Assembly: GCA_033182465.1 (NCBI GenBank)
Contig: CP137325.1
Location: 558,001-622,000 of the forward strand
Reading direction: 5' to 3'
Length of the DNA: 64,000 bases
Source: Sanghuangporus weigelae
Taxonomy: Eukaryota > Basidiomycota > Agaricomycetes > Hymenochaetales > Hymenochaetaceae
Below are positions 21,560 through 33,619 of this stretch, one piece after another. The translations under genes were made by a program, and so were the position numbers. Within the stretch, counting starts at the first letter, position 1; the number at the start of each line of letters is the position of its first letter. A model generated the notes under the pieces. It was given only the letters and a program-made list of their open reading frames with translations. It did no database searches and was not told the DNA's origin.

Positions 21560-23567
21560 CTACCTTTCAATCTCCTTGCCCTGCCCTTGCTCCTCTCCCA
21601 GCGTCATTTCGTCGAAATCCTCCAATAGCTCGTCTAGCTTGACTTCTGGGAAGTCAGGCTCGGATTCTTCCTCCGTTTCTGTCTCCATTGCCGCTGTCTC
21701 CGACTTCTCTCCTTCTGCCTGGCCTTGCATCTCCTCTGCATCCACATCCATAGTAAACTGCGCTTGCCCCGGCTTCTGTCCTTTTTTCCTCGTCTTTCCG
21801 CCAGCCAATCCCGAGCCTGCTCCTGGCTGGCTCTTGTATAAGTTCACATTCGCCCGTGTCTCTTCGTCTTCTTCAATATCCCGCAAGAATAACTCATAGT
21901 CCTCCTCGACCTTCTTCTGGTCTCGTCCTCCCATCCTTCCTATAACGCCGCCGCGCCCTTCGGCTGCAGCAACTTCGTCCGCATTAGCCTCCTTCGCTAT
22001 ACTCTTCAGCTTCCAAGCCCTAGCACGGTTCTTTTTTCTTCGGTTTGGATAGTGCTTCCTGACAAGTATGACGTCTGGTATACGAGACGCCGGTAGCGCG
22101 CTGAAGTCATCGGAGTTGAAGTTAGAGCGTGTGAGATGGTACCCCAGCACTGTGTCGCCTGGTTGCAGAATTCCTCCCAAGTGCGTACGAGTGTGGTAGA
22201 TCTGGTCGAGTGAGCCCATGTCCATGTCGTCGTTGTCATCGGTGACACCAGCGCCAGCCAGACCGGAAGAAGAGCGGAATGCTCCATTGACGGCTACTTG
22301 TGCGTCTGCGAGCACTAGTTTTCCTCTTACAGGACCCGAGGGTTCAATGTCCAGCACCGTAAACTCCACCAAATCGCTCACACCCGCTAAAGCTTCGAAT
22401 GGTGATCGCCAGTATATCTGTGCGTTCACATCCACCGATTGCAACGTCGCAGGGTCAAGTAGGTGAATGGAATTTCCTACGCGTGTGCAGAGCGTTAAAG
22501 GAGAGATGTTGGAGAGCGACCGGGCTTGTTTGAGCGGCAAACATATGAGGTCGTCCTTGCACACGGGGGCGATCTCGACAGAGTAGGTAAATTTGTAGCT
22601 TGAGGTGTTGGAGTGTGTATCGGTCGAGAGAAGTTGCTCTGAGGCTTTTGTCCTATTAATCATAGCTCATTATAAATTTCTACTGGAGACGATGGCTAGA
22701 ACTGGCACTCACCTTACAGGTACAACGCTGTTCAGAAACTCCGTCATCCTAATCGCATGACTCCTCTGACTATAAAAGAAATCCAACCCATCTCTTACTT
22801 CTTTAACCGAGATCGTCTCTTTCTGAGCACCGTGTTTGAGAATCAGCTGCTCAAGGAAAAGGAAGGTTCGCTTGTGCGGGACCTTCTGCCGAACTTGGAC
22901 GAGAGCCTTCCAGGTGTTCTTCGCTGCAAGCCGGGTGCAGTCGGGACATTGAGTGTATTGCACGATATACTCCACTTGAAAGACCTGCTGCAGAATGGTT
23001 GACGTGAAGACCTAGAAACATCGGTGTCAGATCAGGGAAGCATCATGAAAGGAGACATGCGTACCTCTTTTTGAATCGTAAGCTTCACTTTTATCCGTTT
23101 CGAATGCGGCTCTGTCCAAATGAATCCAGCATCTATGAGTCTGACTTTGTTCAGTCCCTTCAATTTCTTCAGACAGATCGCAAGTAGTTCACGCGATTCC
23201 GGTTCAGCGATAATCCATGCTGAGGGCGGAGAAAGGAATCGTTCGCAATTTTTGCAGAAGGATAGCGTCCCTTCAATGAGTACTGTCAATATATGCGTGT
23301 CAACGGGGCTACAACCCATTCTCACCTTGCTTTGGGATGCCTTCTGTTATATCGACACTTTCAACCTGCATCAGATATCTGCCCAGTATTATGAGATAGC
23401 CAGACGTACGAATTTCGCAGACAAGCAAGACATAAATTCGCAGAATTTGGCTCAATTAAAGTTCCTAAATCAGCGAAATTAGCACTCTCCGGCGTTCATG
23501 TGCTTGAGTACATACCACAGTCTGCACAAAGAACACGATGAACGGGAGGAGGTGCGACGAACTCCAT
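21560..23567 (-). CDS. NMD3: NMD3, 60S ribosomal subunit export adaptor
   Basis: A spliced minus-strand gene with start ATG 23567 (MEFVAPPPVHRVLCADCG). Nmd3 binds late 60S pre-subunits and recruits the exportin Crm1 for passage through nuclear pores. The N-terminal zinc region is split over several small exons: LCADCG, then EPNSANLCLACLRNS, then VDITEGIPKQ, then FCKNCERFLSPP, giving the CxxC pairs of the family. Next are YTQCPDCTRLAAKNTW, VQVRQKVPHKRTFLFLEQL and KEVRDGLDFFYSQRSHA, all strongly conserved. The last exon (to 21560) covers ICLPLKQARSLSNISPLTLC and the acidic, leucine-containing tail (LDELLEDFDEMTLGEE), where the nuclear export signal lies in yeast. It is transcribed away from the mL45-like gene, with only 144 bp between the starts. 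Confidence 0.95.
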
Positions 23568-23711
23568 GGCTGGTGGTACGGGGATGAGTAAGGACAGACT
23601 GAAATTTAGACTTTCTGCACACGTAATGCATTTATTATGTAACCACAAATAATGGGTTTTCTTTGGTTTTTACTAACCATTTCGCCTCTGTCCTCGCCGC
23701 CGACCTCGACA
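23568..23711. promoter_or_regulatory. Bidirectional promoter, NMD3 / mL45-like gene
   Basis: The 144 bp between the two divergent start codons must hold both core promoters. NMD3 (cytosolic ribosome export) and an mL45-like mitochondrial ribosome-associated protein share it, which suggests possible joint control. No specific binding site was recognised. Confidence 0.5.
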
Positions 23712-25030
23712 ATGTTGGCAAGCGTCTGTCGCTGCCCTGCGGCCATGGCAGCGCTTCCATTTCTCTTTCCTATTAGTAGGACGGGTTGCTCGCAGACGCG
23801 TAGCTATGTACAACAACGAGCTACCCGTACGGCTCAGTCTCAACAAACTACGACCGCTCCCTCTTCGACTGCTCAGGTTAAGAATCGATCTTTTCCTTCC
23901 TCCAGTACAACCAAGCATGCTACATTACCGCAGCCAACAACCGCAAAGGTTGATGAGAAAGGGTTCGCTAAGTTACGCCAGCAGAAGATGCTTCGTGAGC
24001 TAGAGGAAAGTGGGGACCAGCTGGAGATGGTCAGGCTTGCAGCTGCTGCTGGTATTGATCCATACGCGAACAAGGCGACTCTCTTAGGTACGTACTCACG
24101 GCTCTCTATGGCATGCACTCATCTGTGGATAATGGTTAATTGTAGACTTGCGAATACCGCCTAAAATAAATAGCTTCCAGACTCTGAAGGACAGCTTGTC
24201 AAATAATTTGCAAAATATACTGAGGTTCGTGCAACTTACATTCGCTCTTCTGTCCCCTCTGTTTCCATACTTAGTGGGCGAGAACTGAAACATGGCTCGT
24301 ATAAGCTAGCATGTACCGATTGGCATACGATTTTGCTTTCCCTGGTATCATTACCAAATGGCGTTTAAGTCCACAACTCTTTCGTGCCAAATCGACGAGT
24401 GATAAAGCATGGGTTGCGCCTTTCCGATTGGAATTACTAGACGTGTACAAGCGAATCAACCAAGCTATTGCTTCGTGAGTATTCTCTTCATCCCTTCTTC
24501 TACAAGCGTGATAAAATTGTTGCTTTTTCTTTTACTTTTACAGCGGAGACAGGAAGACTCTCAGATCCCTCACAGCCTATGAATACCAATCTCACGCTTC
24601 TGCTCTCCTCCAGCGCAACGTCCAACGTCAGAAACAAACCGGGTTGAGAGCGCAATGGACCCTCCACCATCTGCTCACCCCTGTTCAAATTCTCTCGCTC
24701 CGAGCGTTCCCCTTCTACAGCGCTCCAGAGGAACCGAAATACGGGAATCGCAATTGCATACAGGCTCTTGTCCGGTTTGAAAGTCTTCAGACTCTAGTTC
24801 TGAAGGATCCAAATGGCAGAATCGTGAAACTTGATGGGAAAGTTGTCGACAGGGAGGAGGAGGAGAGAATGATGAGAGGGCAAGGAAAAGTGGGAGATTG
24901 GAGACCGGAGCCGAAGAGGGTCTTGGAGTATTTGGTTTGTGAGAATAAGATGTTCTATCCGGATGGGTGGTATGTCCGGGATCAGATGTTCGAGGGCGTG
25001 AAGCCCAAGTTCAGTCAATCACTCGTTTAG
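23712..25030 (+). CDS. Tim44-like domain mitochondrial protein, mL45/Mba1 type
   Basis: Exons 23712-24087, 24146-24224, 24310-24474 and 24544-25030 join to 368 codons plus stop. The start at 23712 (MLASVCRCPAAMAALPF) opens a Ser/Thr/Arg-rich presequence-like region; ATG 23742 is an alternative. After a charged helix (DEKGFAKLRQQKMLRELEES) the conserved part starts with MYRLAYDFAFPGIITKWRL, and the C-terminal domain (AQWTLHHLLTPVQILSLRA, then YGNRNCIQALVRFESLQTL) fits the Tim44-like/mL45 fold. Members sit at the matrix face of the inner membrane near the ribosome tunnel exit and help insert mitochondrially made proteins (Mba1 in yeast, mL45 in animals). Family membership is well supported; the exact orthologue is less sure. 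Confidence 0.8.
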
Positions 25031-25211
25031 TTGGTTGGGTTGGACGCCATTGACAGTCGGGGTGGAATGGGGGAAAGCGCGGCAAAGGATACTTAATAAC
25101 TGCTGTTGGAAACACAAAAAACTTGAATGCATCCCCGTTCAATCATCTACATTGTTTGTGCGAGAAATTAGTATCATCATTGTGAGAGACTCATGTTACA
25201 TATCAGATCTA

Positions 25212-26579
25212 TTATAACTCAGCGTGATGGAAGGATGAAGAAAGCGTCGAAAGCGTTTCTGATAACGCATTTGAAGTAGTACTTGTCGTGTCCGTCGCGA
25301 TGGTTGTTGAGATCGAAGATAGGGTATCTAGCACGGAGGTGGGATCGCTAGCGGATCCCGGTGATGATGAGAGTGAGGCTTCACCGAGAAATTCGCCTGC
25401 GGAATTGACTACAATGGAGGAAGCTCGCGTTAACGCAGTTGGTACCGCCTGCTTGACTGCTTTCGTCCCACTCCTCATAACATTCACGACCGAAGTACCG
25501 ACAACATTCGCACTTTCCCTTCCTTCTTCGAGTATTCTCCCTACCTTCTCATCCACTTTCATACTTCCTCTCCCTCCGAGACCAGGCAAAAACTGTGTCC
25601 ACCAAAACGCTAGTCGGATCCCGCGATCCAAGATTCTCTGTTTTAGAATAAACAACACCACAAGGAAGAAGAATGCTAAAGCGGCTAGAACGAGTAGCCT
25701 GTCGAGCCAATCTGCACGTTCGAGCGCTGTAATGAGTTGCTTTGAGGTGTGTGTTGCCGCGAATAGGACATCGTGTTGTATGGATGTTTTATGGAGGGTC
25801 GTTGTGCTTTCCTCTATGTATGTCAACAAAAGGTAAGACCAGTGAAGTGAGCAGAACAAGAAAAGAACGAACCGAGAATTTGATGGGAGAGGACGGAACG
25901 CTCAAGTTCGGATTGCATTAGGCCAATCGTTCGTCGCAGAGCTTCCGTTACGTCGTTGCTTGCTTTCATAAGGGCATCGTCACTACGAGGAAAGTCTCAG
26001 CTTCATGTAACATACTTATGAGTCAAATGGCTTGTACTCACGTAGCTTTGTCTTCTACGTTTCGTAAATCGGATACTGGAGCCGCTCCGACGAAGAGGTC
26101 TTCACGGTTCGATTTCGCTTGCAAATCGATAGTTTTCTTGGAGTATAAAAGGGCTGCGCGCATATCTTTACGTATCCTTCAGACAAAGAGACGTTAACCT
26201 TTCACAAATACTCCACAAGTAAGCGTGATGCAGTACCTTGCAGAAGATTCCCGGAGCTCATCGACAAGCCCTTGGACCGCTGACCGCTCAGATTTTGTCG
26301 GTACCTCCTCAGCATGTATTTCCAAGATCTATGTGATCGATGACATGCCTGAGTTCCACAGCATCATGGCATGACCTACAGCCAACTCACCTCAATCTGC
26401 TTCACAAACGCATCCAGGTCCTCCTTGAGTTCTGCCGCATGGCGCTGCTGGAGTGACAAAGGCCCCTTACAATCCCGTAACCTTGGGATCTGAAACTCTG
26501 CCAAGTCTCTTTCACGTCTTTGTAGCTTATCAATGAGAGCTTTCGTCTCATCGTCAAGGATTTGTGAGATAGGCGCCAT
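25212..26579 (-). CDS. SEC20: Sec20-type Qb-SNARE (BNIP1 homologue)
   Basis: A spliced minus-strand gene from ATG 26579 (MAPISQILDDETKALIDKL) to TAA at 25212. Sec20 is an ER SNARE that receives Golgi-derived COPI vesicles together with Ufe1, Use1 and Sec22, bound to the Dsl1 tether. The N-terminal part is helical; the SNARE region is clear (DDALMKASNDVTEALRRTIG, then LMQSELERSVLSHQILEEST). It is followed by SKQLITALERADWLDRLLVL, the membrane anchor (LAALAFFFLVVLFILKQRIL) and DRGIRLAFWWTQFLPGL, all highly typical. A Ser/Thr-rich lumenal tail of about 110 residues lies after the anchor and ends FHHAEL; no classic HDEL retrieval signal is present, although HAEL is loosely similar. Confidence 0.93.
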
Positions 26580-26823
26580 AATTATATTGAGAGGAAGAAT
26601 GTGCTGGACAGAGGAGGGAGCGTCACGTGCCGGAAACGCGGTCAATAAACGCGAGAGAGATTGACCTGCCCTAAAATGAGTGTGAATGACGCGAGATCGA
26701 GCCGACTTCTTTCAGTCCGATCCGCGGCGAGATTAGAAGAATTATGGTTCAACGATTAGACGTATATACTCAACATTAGACCTCGTTTTCTTTCGTGTAC
26801 GTAGCATCCTAGTGAGAGTTACC
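26580..26823. promoter_or_regulatory. Bidirectional promoter, SEC20 / flavin monooxygenase
   Basis: This 244-bp spacer lies between divergent starts. It contains a CACGTG at about 26624-26629. No other element was recognised. Confidence 0.4.
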
Positions 26824-28547
26824 ATGTCTGAGAGCGGTAAGTGAGTAGTCACTTCAAGTTATGCGATTCATGCTTATCAGTTCAATCCAGGCCTCAAGAT
26901 TTGCATCGTTGGTGGAGGAGCCGCTGGTCTTGCAGTTGCAAAAGTGATCAAAGAAACTGAACAATCGAAATCCGGGCTTTGGACTGTTCATGTTTTTGAA
27001 GAACGGCAAGATATAGGCGGAACATGGTAGGCAATCGAGTCCAACCACATCGTATTTGTATCCTAATACATACAACGTGTAGGCTATCTGCTCCAGCAAC
27101 AGACAAGAATGTCCCTCCTCCTACACCGATGTACGACTCTATCATAACAAACCTACCTCACCCAATCATGTGTTATCAGAGCTACTGGTTCCCTCCCTCG
27201 ACGCCATTATTCCCCAAGGCTGGGATCGTGCAAGATTACCTACAAGCGTACGCGAAGGAATTCGATCTCATGCCTCACGTAAATCTGAGTACGAGCATAA
27301 CCTCGGCCGTCTGGACTGGGAATAAGTGGAACGTAACGGCTCACGGTACTAGTACTTCCACCGGATCCGAAGTCACACTAGAATTCGATAGGCTCATCGT
27401 TGCCAATGGGCACTATCGCGTCCCTTTCTTCCCTTCCTTACCTGGATTGGACTCTTGGCGCGCAAAGGATCGCGTAACTCATTCAGCATGGTACCGTCAT
27501 CCCGTACCTGTTGGCGACAAAGTACTCGTCATCGGAGGTGGGTACAGCGGGATTGATATCGCGGAAGAGATGAGCTCGGTGTGTAAGACCCTCATTCACG
27601 CTGCGCCGCATTCGGTTGCGGTGTCACATGGGAATATTGTCGTACATGATTCTCCAGCCGTGCGGCTCTCTGAATTCGATGCGGATACAAACTCAGAACC
27701 AGAGCGTGTCGTGTATTTCGAAGACGGATCAACCGAATCAGGCATCGACCACATATTCCTCGCAACAGGATACTCCCTGTCCTTCCCCTTCCTTAAATCT
27801 CCACAACTCCTTGTAACACCTCCGAGCGAACCTATCCATCCTTCATCTCCCTCCGACCCTCTCCCAGAACATTTACACAATAGCGAACACCACCTCTTCC
27901 CTCTCGCACAATTCCTCTTCCCCATCTGTCAGGATTTCCCTCCGGAGAGCGCGGCGTTTGTCGGACTACCCGTCCGCGTCGCACCTCTCCCCTTATTTGA
28001 GGCTCAAGCGCGCGCCATCGTCAAAGTCTTTTCCGACCCAAGCGCTTTACACGTCCCAACCGAGATTCAAAGGATCCACGAACGCCTAGCATCGATCCGC
28101 TCCGACCCAGACATCATTCCTCCGGAGCCGAACTCAAATGAGCACAGCATAATTGCTCACTACTGGCATACTTTCAAAGGACGCGAACAATTCATCTACC
28201 GAGATACCTTGCACGCCTTCAGCGGTCTCACAGGTGACGAGTGGAAAGTACCTGAATGGGTTATGGAGTCGTACGAAAACATGGTCGAGATGAGGAAACT
28301 TTGGAAAGAAATTGTTGAGAAGGGCGAAGATGAGAAGTGGTGTAAGGGCGTTGGGGAGAAGAGTGGAGAAGAGGGGAAAGAGGAGTGGGTGGAGGTGATG
28401 AGGAAGTTGCTTGAGATGATAAGAGAGAGAAAGGAGGCGGATGGGAATGCAGACAAGCTGAATGGACCAGCGCCTGAAGTAGAGCCAGAAAAGGTCGTTT
28501 GGAATTCTTTCCCTAATTCTGGCTGTAGACTCTCCGGAGGTAAATGA
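26824..28547 (+). CDS. Flavin-containing monooxygenase-like FAD/NADP oxidoreductase
   Basis: Exons 26824-26836, 26891-27026 and 27083-28547 join to 537 codons plus stop. The FAD-binding loop ICIVGGGAAGLAVAK lies near residue 10, the NADP-binding loop VLVIGGGYSGIDIAEEM near residue 200, and the LATGY motif (IFLATGYSL) near residue 275, in the order of flavin monooxygenases. A motif like the FMO fingerprint is seen at VTHSAWYRHP. Family members add oxygen to nitrogen or sulfur atoms of small molecules, and some act in secondary metabolism or detoxification. The substrate cannot be told. The C-terminal 100 residues are charged and Glu/Lys-rich (EKGEDEKWCKGVGEKSGEE) beyond the usual core. No biosynthetic cluster surrounds the gene. 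Confidence 0.88.
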
Positions 28548-28884
28548 TAGAGACGTTACTAGTCGGCGACATGAGATAGACCAAAACCATATTCTTAGAT
28601 TATACGATGGCAACATTTTATGCGACAGGTGCTTGCACGAAAAGTACATAATAAGTATCTAGATTTCTCTGCTATCCTCAATTACAGCGACAAAGATCAT
28701 ATCTAAACACGAGCAGTAAGATGCCCTTCCTTGCGGGCCAATCTGCAGACAGAACCGGCGGGACTTTGAGAAATGCAACTAGTAAATCCGGAAGTACGTA
28801 TGTAGTTCGTAACGCGGATCTAGACCTACAAGATTCTCCCATTACGAAGTGATCAACAGGTGCATCCGAGTCAGGAGCAAGGGG
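28548..28884. other. Convergent intergenic between monooxygenase and F-box copy 1
   Basis: This 337-bp stretch holds the 3' ends of two convergent genes. A short plus-strand frame from 28721 was considered and not accepted. Confidence 0.4.
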
Positions 28885-30537
28885 CTACTGGGATTGGGTT
28901 CTCTTCCAGTCAACAACTGCCAAGTTCGCGAACAAATACTTCATTAAATTTTCCATCTCAATTTGGGCTTCCGTCTCTATTGAAAGACAGTAAGTTGTCA
29001 TTCGAACCGAGATATAAATCTGAGTCTTGCTCTACGCACTTTTTTCACTGCTTTCAATCCTCCCCAACTGCATATCCACTCCCGCATCAGCGGCTTGATC
29101 GACTACACGCTGGAAGCTAACCTCGGGTAGCAGACCGTACATCCACGGAGATTCAAATTCCGCATAGATAAACTCTAGGTTCTCCACAGCAGTTCCCGAA
29201 GATTTCCAAAGCAACAAATCGAACAGATTCTTCTCAGCAGACACCATTATGTTCCTTCTGTGTTCATGTAATCCCGTTATGACGAGTCGTCGGAGAACAG
29301 AGGATGGAAGTCGTAGCCCGATATTATCCCACTTCGCAAAAGTAGAAAGCGGTATGCAGAGCTCCGTCAGATGGATGAATTCTTCCAGAGTGACATCGTC
29401 AAATTCTGATCCACCGATGTCACACGCGGTGATCGTGAGGCGCTCGAGAGTGTCTTTGTATCGCAGTATATCCCGTCGGAAAAAGTCGACAACGTCTCCG
29501 TAATCACCATCGAGAAGTTCTATGACGCGTAGCTTGTTGGAATGTGAAGGGAAGCTAAAGCACTGCTGAGTGGTTTTGCAGTGCTTGATGCAAAACCTGC
29601 TCAAATGCGGCATACGCGGCCATCCGATCTCGTGCTTCATTGAGGGAGATGAATCAAACATACATTCGGCCCCGAACACATCGACGATGAATTCTTGTAA
29701 TGCGGGAAGGCACAATTGGGACGAAAAGATCAACTTGTCACCACAGGGTAGGCCTTCAGGTAGCGTGATTTCTAGACTGGTGAGTTTCACTATCCGGGAC
29801 GCATCAAGACCAATCGTGTCAATAACCTGTCTGTCACAGCAGAGAGAACCATCGGACGGTCTTCGGAAGTATAGTCGAGATAAGTTGGTGCATAAGCGAT
29901 GTACCAGTTTGAGATTCTCTGTCTTTGACCGTGACATCCCCATATGCAGTAAGGATTCATAGCGGATCGAGTGTACTAGAGGTCTCAAGCGCGGATGCTT
30001 TGCTATCGCATTTGCGAATGAGGCGAGTCTGGTAGGAGACCATACAATCACATCGTTAAACAACACAGGAGTCGCAATCAAGTACCACGCCTGGCAGACG
30101 AGCGCCAAAGAACGAAGTTGCTTAATGGGTTCCCTGTCCAATAATGACGAGCTGCCCCTGCCATATTTGGTTTTTTCCATGGCAAGTGCAAAGATCTTCA
30201 ATAAAATCTCCAAGGGAAGGCTTAGTTCCCAACCATTTTCCTTGCGCCTCCTAAACGGCAAGCCATTCTCCAGTTGGTTCTCTTGGGCAGTATTACTGCC
30301 ACCGTTCCTCTCGCCGGAGATGATTTCGTCAGATATATCATCAGGTAAGCCTTCCAGTTCTTCGATCGAGATACCATCCTCGCATTCGTGGCTCGGGATC
30401 GTTTCGGTGGACAGATGACCTTCACAGTGTTTGCCAGGATTTGTAAGTTTAGGACGACGACCGAAATTTCGGAGGCTCCCTGGAGTAATCTTGAGACGCA
30501 ATGATTCGAGAATACGAGAAATCTTCGAAAGCTTCAT
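28885..30537 (-). CDS. F-box protein, tandem copy 1
   Basis: A long exon (30537-29040) and a short last exon (28976-28885) join to 529 codons plus stop. The protein opens with MKLSKISRILESLRLKI, shared with copy 2, then an acidic spacer. The F-box lies near residues 105-165 (ELSLPLEILLKIFALAM, then SLALVCQAWYLIATPVLF), where it would bind Skp1 of an SCF ubiquitin ligase. The rest is a leucine-rich-repeat-like region with family blocks KLTSLEITLPEGLPCG, WPRMPHLSRFCIKH and LRVIELLDGDYGDV that would select targets. Without the last intron the frame ends SSEKSA; the spliced form ends KKTEAQIEMENLMKYLF and onward, which fits the conserved last intron of the other copies. Targets are unknown. Confidence 0.75.
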
Positions 30538-31143
30538 ATAGGAAGATGAGGAGAGAGCGCGAATAAGTCACAGGTGCTGGTTCTGCGAGGGATATGAAAG
30601 ACCTTAAGATCCTTTATTTATGCAATCGACGACAACTCGGACCACCATCATCTTCTTGTTCTACTGACAAAAGGGAACGTAGTCCTTGAGTATGGTATGT
30701 AGAGCACAGCTTCTCATGGCCATAATAGAAGCGAGAAAACCTGTATGTAGTATCCCGGCCATTCGTTACGTGTCGGCCTCTGCGAAAGGTTGGTGGCGCC
30801 ATCTTCGGGACTTCGAGCCACTGCTGCCGAAAGCGGTAGTAAAAGTCGAGGTAACAATAACCAGGCTTGTTTCTCGTCATCTGGGCAGATGGCCACGATG
30901 CGTACCGTACCAATAAGAGTAAAGAGGCGCCGGCCATACGTAGAAGTTCGGAGCTTTCCGAAATAAGAAGAACGCAAGTAAATGACGTAATCAAGGGGTT
31001 CCTTTTGGGCTGAGTTTGCGACCTGGAGTGTAACTCTCGAATATGAATTGATCTAAGGCGTGAAATCATTTGACTATAATATTCAATAACGTTAAGATGG
31101 ATTAAAATCTACAAGGACGTGCAGTAAGTAGCTAAACTCCGGA
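30538..31143. other. Upstream region of F-box copy 1
   Basis: This stretch has a TATA-like TTTATTTATG (minus strand CATAAATAAA) about 80 bp before the start of F-box copy 1. It shares short blocks with the region upstream of copy 2, including CATCTTCTTGT and CACAGCTTC. A 151-codon minus-strand frame here is not considered a gene. Confidence 0.4.
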
Positions 31144-32848
31144 TCACAGGGAGGGTCCAAATCCGTCGTACTCCCTGTATCGAGACGATCTTAGAGAGTG
31201 GTCCGCGCGGGCAGTCCTGTGCGCAGAAGGGAAAAAGCACTTCTGACTAGTCTCTGCTATATGCGCAGCAATGCGTTCATATTCAGCCTCAATCGAGATG
31301 TCTCTCGGATTTCCTTGAAGATAAACGCATTAGCTTGATGCATGGCACGGAACAATCATCGCAATACTCACTTTCCTCGTTCCTGATTAACCCAAATTCC
31401 AGCTTTATGCCTCTTTTTCTCGCTGTTTTAATAGCCCGAGAAAATCCGATCATCGGTTGGAGGTACGTCATCCAAGGAGATTCGAGCATTACCCGTACGT
31501 GTTCCAGGTGACTGAGATTCTCGGTACCGCATTCCTCCAAAACCTCGGTCAGTCTCCTTTCGAAGGGTTCCATGCAGAATCGCCAAGGTTCCCTGAACGC
31601 CGTCTCGGGAGAGCCAGATATAATGAGACGTTGCAGGCTACGAGGGAAACGGAATTTGGTCGTCACTCCGAAAGTAAAGACCGGTACGCAGATTTCGGTC
31701 AAAGACATGAAGTCCTCGAGTATGACTTCATGATAAAAAATATCGCCTATGTCAGCCGCTGTCACTGTAATTGACTCGAGGGTGCTCGCATAGCGCCGAA
31801 GCTCGTTTCCGAACAAATCGTCAACATTTAAGTAGGATCCTCCAAGGAATTCTATGATGCGTAGTTCGTCCGAGAGCTTAGGGAGATTAAAACGCCGGTG
31901 TGAAACGAACCAGTTTTTGATACATAGTCTCGTCAATCGTGGCATATACGGCCATTCCAAGTTGTGCTCTTCTCCAATTCTTCTGTTCCACTCCCGATGC
32001 TGAACATCCAGGATTAGCTCCCGCAGTGAGGGAAGAGACATGCTGCCCGAGAATATCAGCTTGGAGTCACAAGGCATACCTTCGGGTAGCTGGACTTCGA
32101 GACTACTAAGCTTCTTTGCGTCTAACGCGCTAAATTTGACCGCATTCAGAGCAGCCCTGTCGCAGCATAAGGCTTTGCCCGGCGGCCTTTGGATCGAACG
32201 GTAAGAGAGGTTGGTGCATAGACGATATACCTGCTCAAGGTTCTGTATTTCTGTTGGCGACATTTCTATCCTCCCAGATTTAAACCAGATACCATAATAC
32301 TGGAAGGTTTTGACTATTGGTCGTAAACACCAGTATCTCGTCACTGCAGTCGTGAATGAGGAGAGCGCTGCGGAAGAGGATAAGTATACCTCTTTGTATA
32401 ACATGGGCGTCACAACCAAGCACCACGTCTTACAAACGAGTGCCAAAGAACAAAGGTGAGGTTGTACACTGGTTCGCCTGTCCGTTATTGACGTATGATT
32501 ATTGCTGAACAGGAGAATTTCCAGAATGATAATCGAGGGAAGACGCGGTACGGAATAATGGTCCTGACGACCATGAGACGATAGGCTGTTTTCCGGTTGG
32601 CTTTCGGTCAGAAATGCGTTCCTGAAGGTATCACGAAATGCATCGATAGAATCGTCTTGTTCGCAAACGTCAGCGAAATCGTCGACCAGAACGTTATCGT
32701 GGCATTCGTGTCGTGGGGTTGCGTCACCGGAAAGAGCCTGCCCACGGATGCCATCTGGAACTGGCGATTTGGAGGGACGATTGCGATTTCTATTTAGTTT
32801 ACCACTAATCTTGAGACGCAAAGATCTGAAAATGCGCGAAAGCTTCAT
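31144..32848 (-). CDS. F-box protein, tandem copy 2
   Basis: Exons 32848-31372 and 31313-31144 join to 548 codons plus stop; the 58-nt intron follows the EE in LEFGLIRNEE. The start MKLSRIFRSLRLKISGKL matches copy 1. The F-box region reads VPRLPSIIILEILLFSN and SLALVCKTWCLVVTPMLYKE, followed by the same leucine-rich blocks as the other copies (KLSSLEVQLPEGMPCDSK, WPYMPRLTRLCIKNW, LRIIEFLGGSYLNV). The spliced C-terminus (ERNPRDISIEAEYERIAAH) is basic at its end. It is probably a substrate receptor of an SCF ubiquitin ligase. Copies 1, 2 and 4 differ throughout, so the duplications are not recent. Confidence 0.75.
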
Positions 32849-33619
32849 ATGGGTATCGTGTCCGAGCAGTGGAGAAATTTGCTGATGTCGGTGCTGGAAT
32901 GTCGACGGGAACGATCCTGCAAATCGACAGCGGTCTTATTTATCCCATTGGCGAGATTCAAAGCCACAAACATCTTCTTGTAACAAGGTTAATACTGTTC
33001 ACCGGTAGATAAGGTCGACACAGCTTCACATTTTCAGGCCTGGAGAACCGATAAACGATAGTTATAGTGTAAGGGCCATGTGTCATGTGAAGGCCACTGC
33101 AAAGTAGAGCAGAGGTGCTGCTTTCGGGCCCTCTGGCCATTACCACGGTGCAGTAAAGCAGGGAACAATAATAAGGGGCGGGCCGAAGCTGTTCACATTT
33201 TTCAGAGATAAATGGTGGGTGGTGGAACAAGCGACATCGATCCGGAATTTGCCGGGTACAAAAGCAACTTCGGCTCGGCTGTTGCCCAGTTTGCGTCGAT
33301 ATTAGAGGGATCAGAATCAAGTTTCACTGAGAATAATAGTCAGATAGAAGAAGGTCAACAGAAATTAAACCGAATTTGCCACAGAAAATTGATGGCAAAT
33401 TCATCATTACGATGCGCAATTCTATCATCATTATATGTACCGCATTATATATGTACATGGTTGCATGACCTAGAGGCTACAGAGGTGATAGAATTTCATT
33501 CTTCAAGCACAGTCCTCGCGAAGCACTGATACGAGGCTCTAAAAGATTGTACAACGAGCAACCGGCATTTTCTTCATTTACTACGCGGAGAATATCCATT
33601 TCAATACAGAACTTCTAGC
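32849..33619. other. Upstream region of F-box copy 2
   Basis: A TATA-like TTATTTATCC lies about 90 bp before the start, at the same distance as in copy 1, followed by CATCTTCTTGT and ACACAGCTTCACA blocks. No gene was recognised in the remainder. Confidence 0.4.

Noticed and set aside
28721-29020. Small plus-strand gene candidate (MPFLAGQSADRTGGTLRNA plus a second exon)
   Set aside because: It overlaps the last exon and intron of F-box copy 1 on the other strand, and the frame only joins poorly at the proposed junction.
30614-31069. 151-codon minus-strand open frame upstream of F-box copy 1
   Set aside because: It lies in the presumed promoter, shows no family features, and its likeness to the region upstream of copy 2 is at the DNA level and not preserved as protein.
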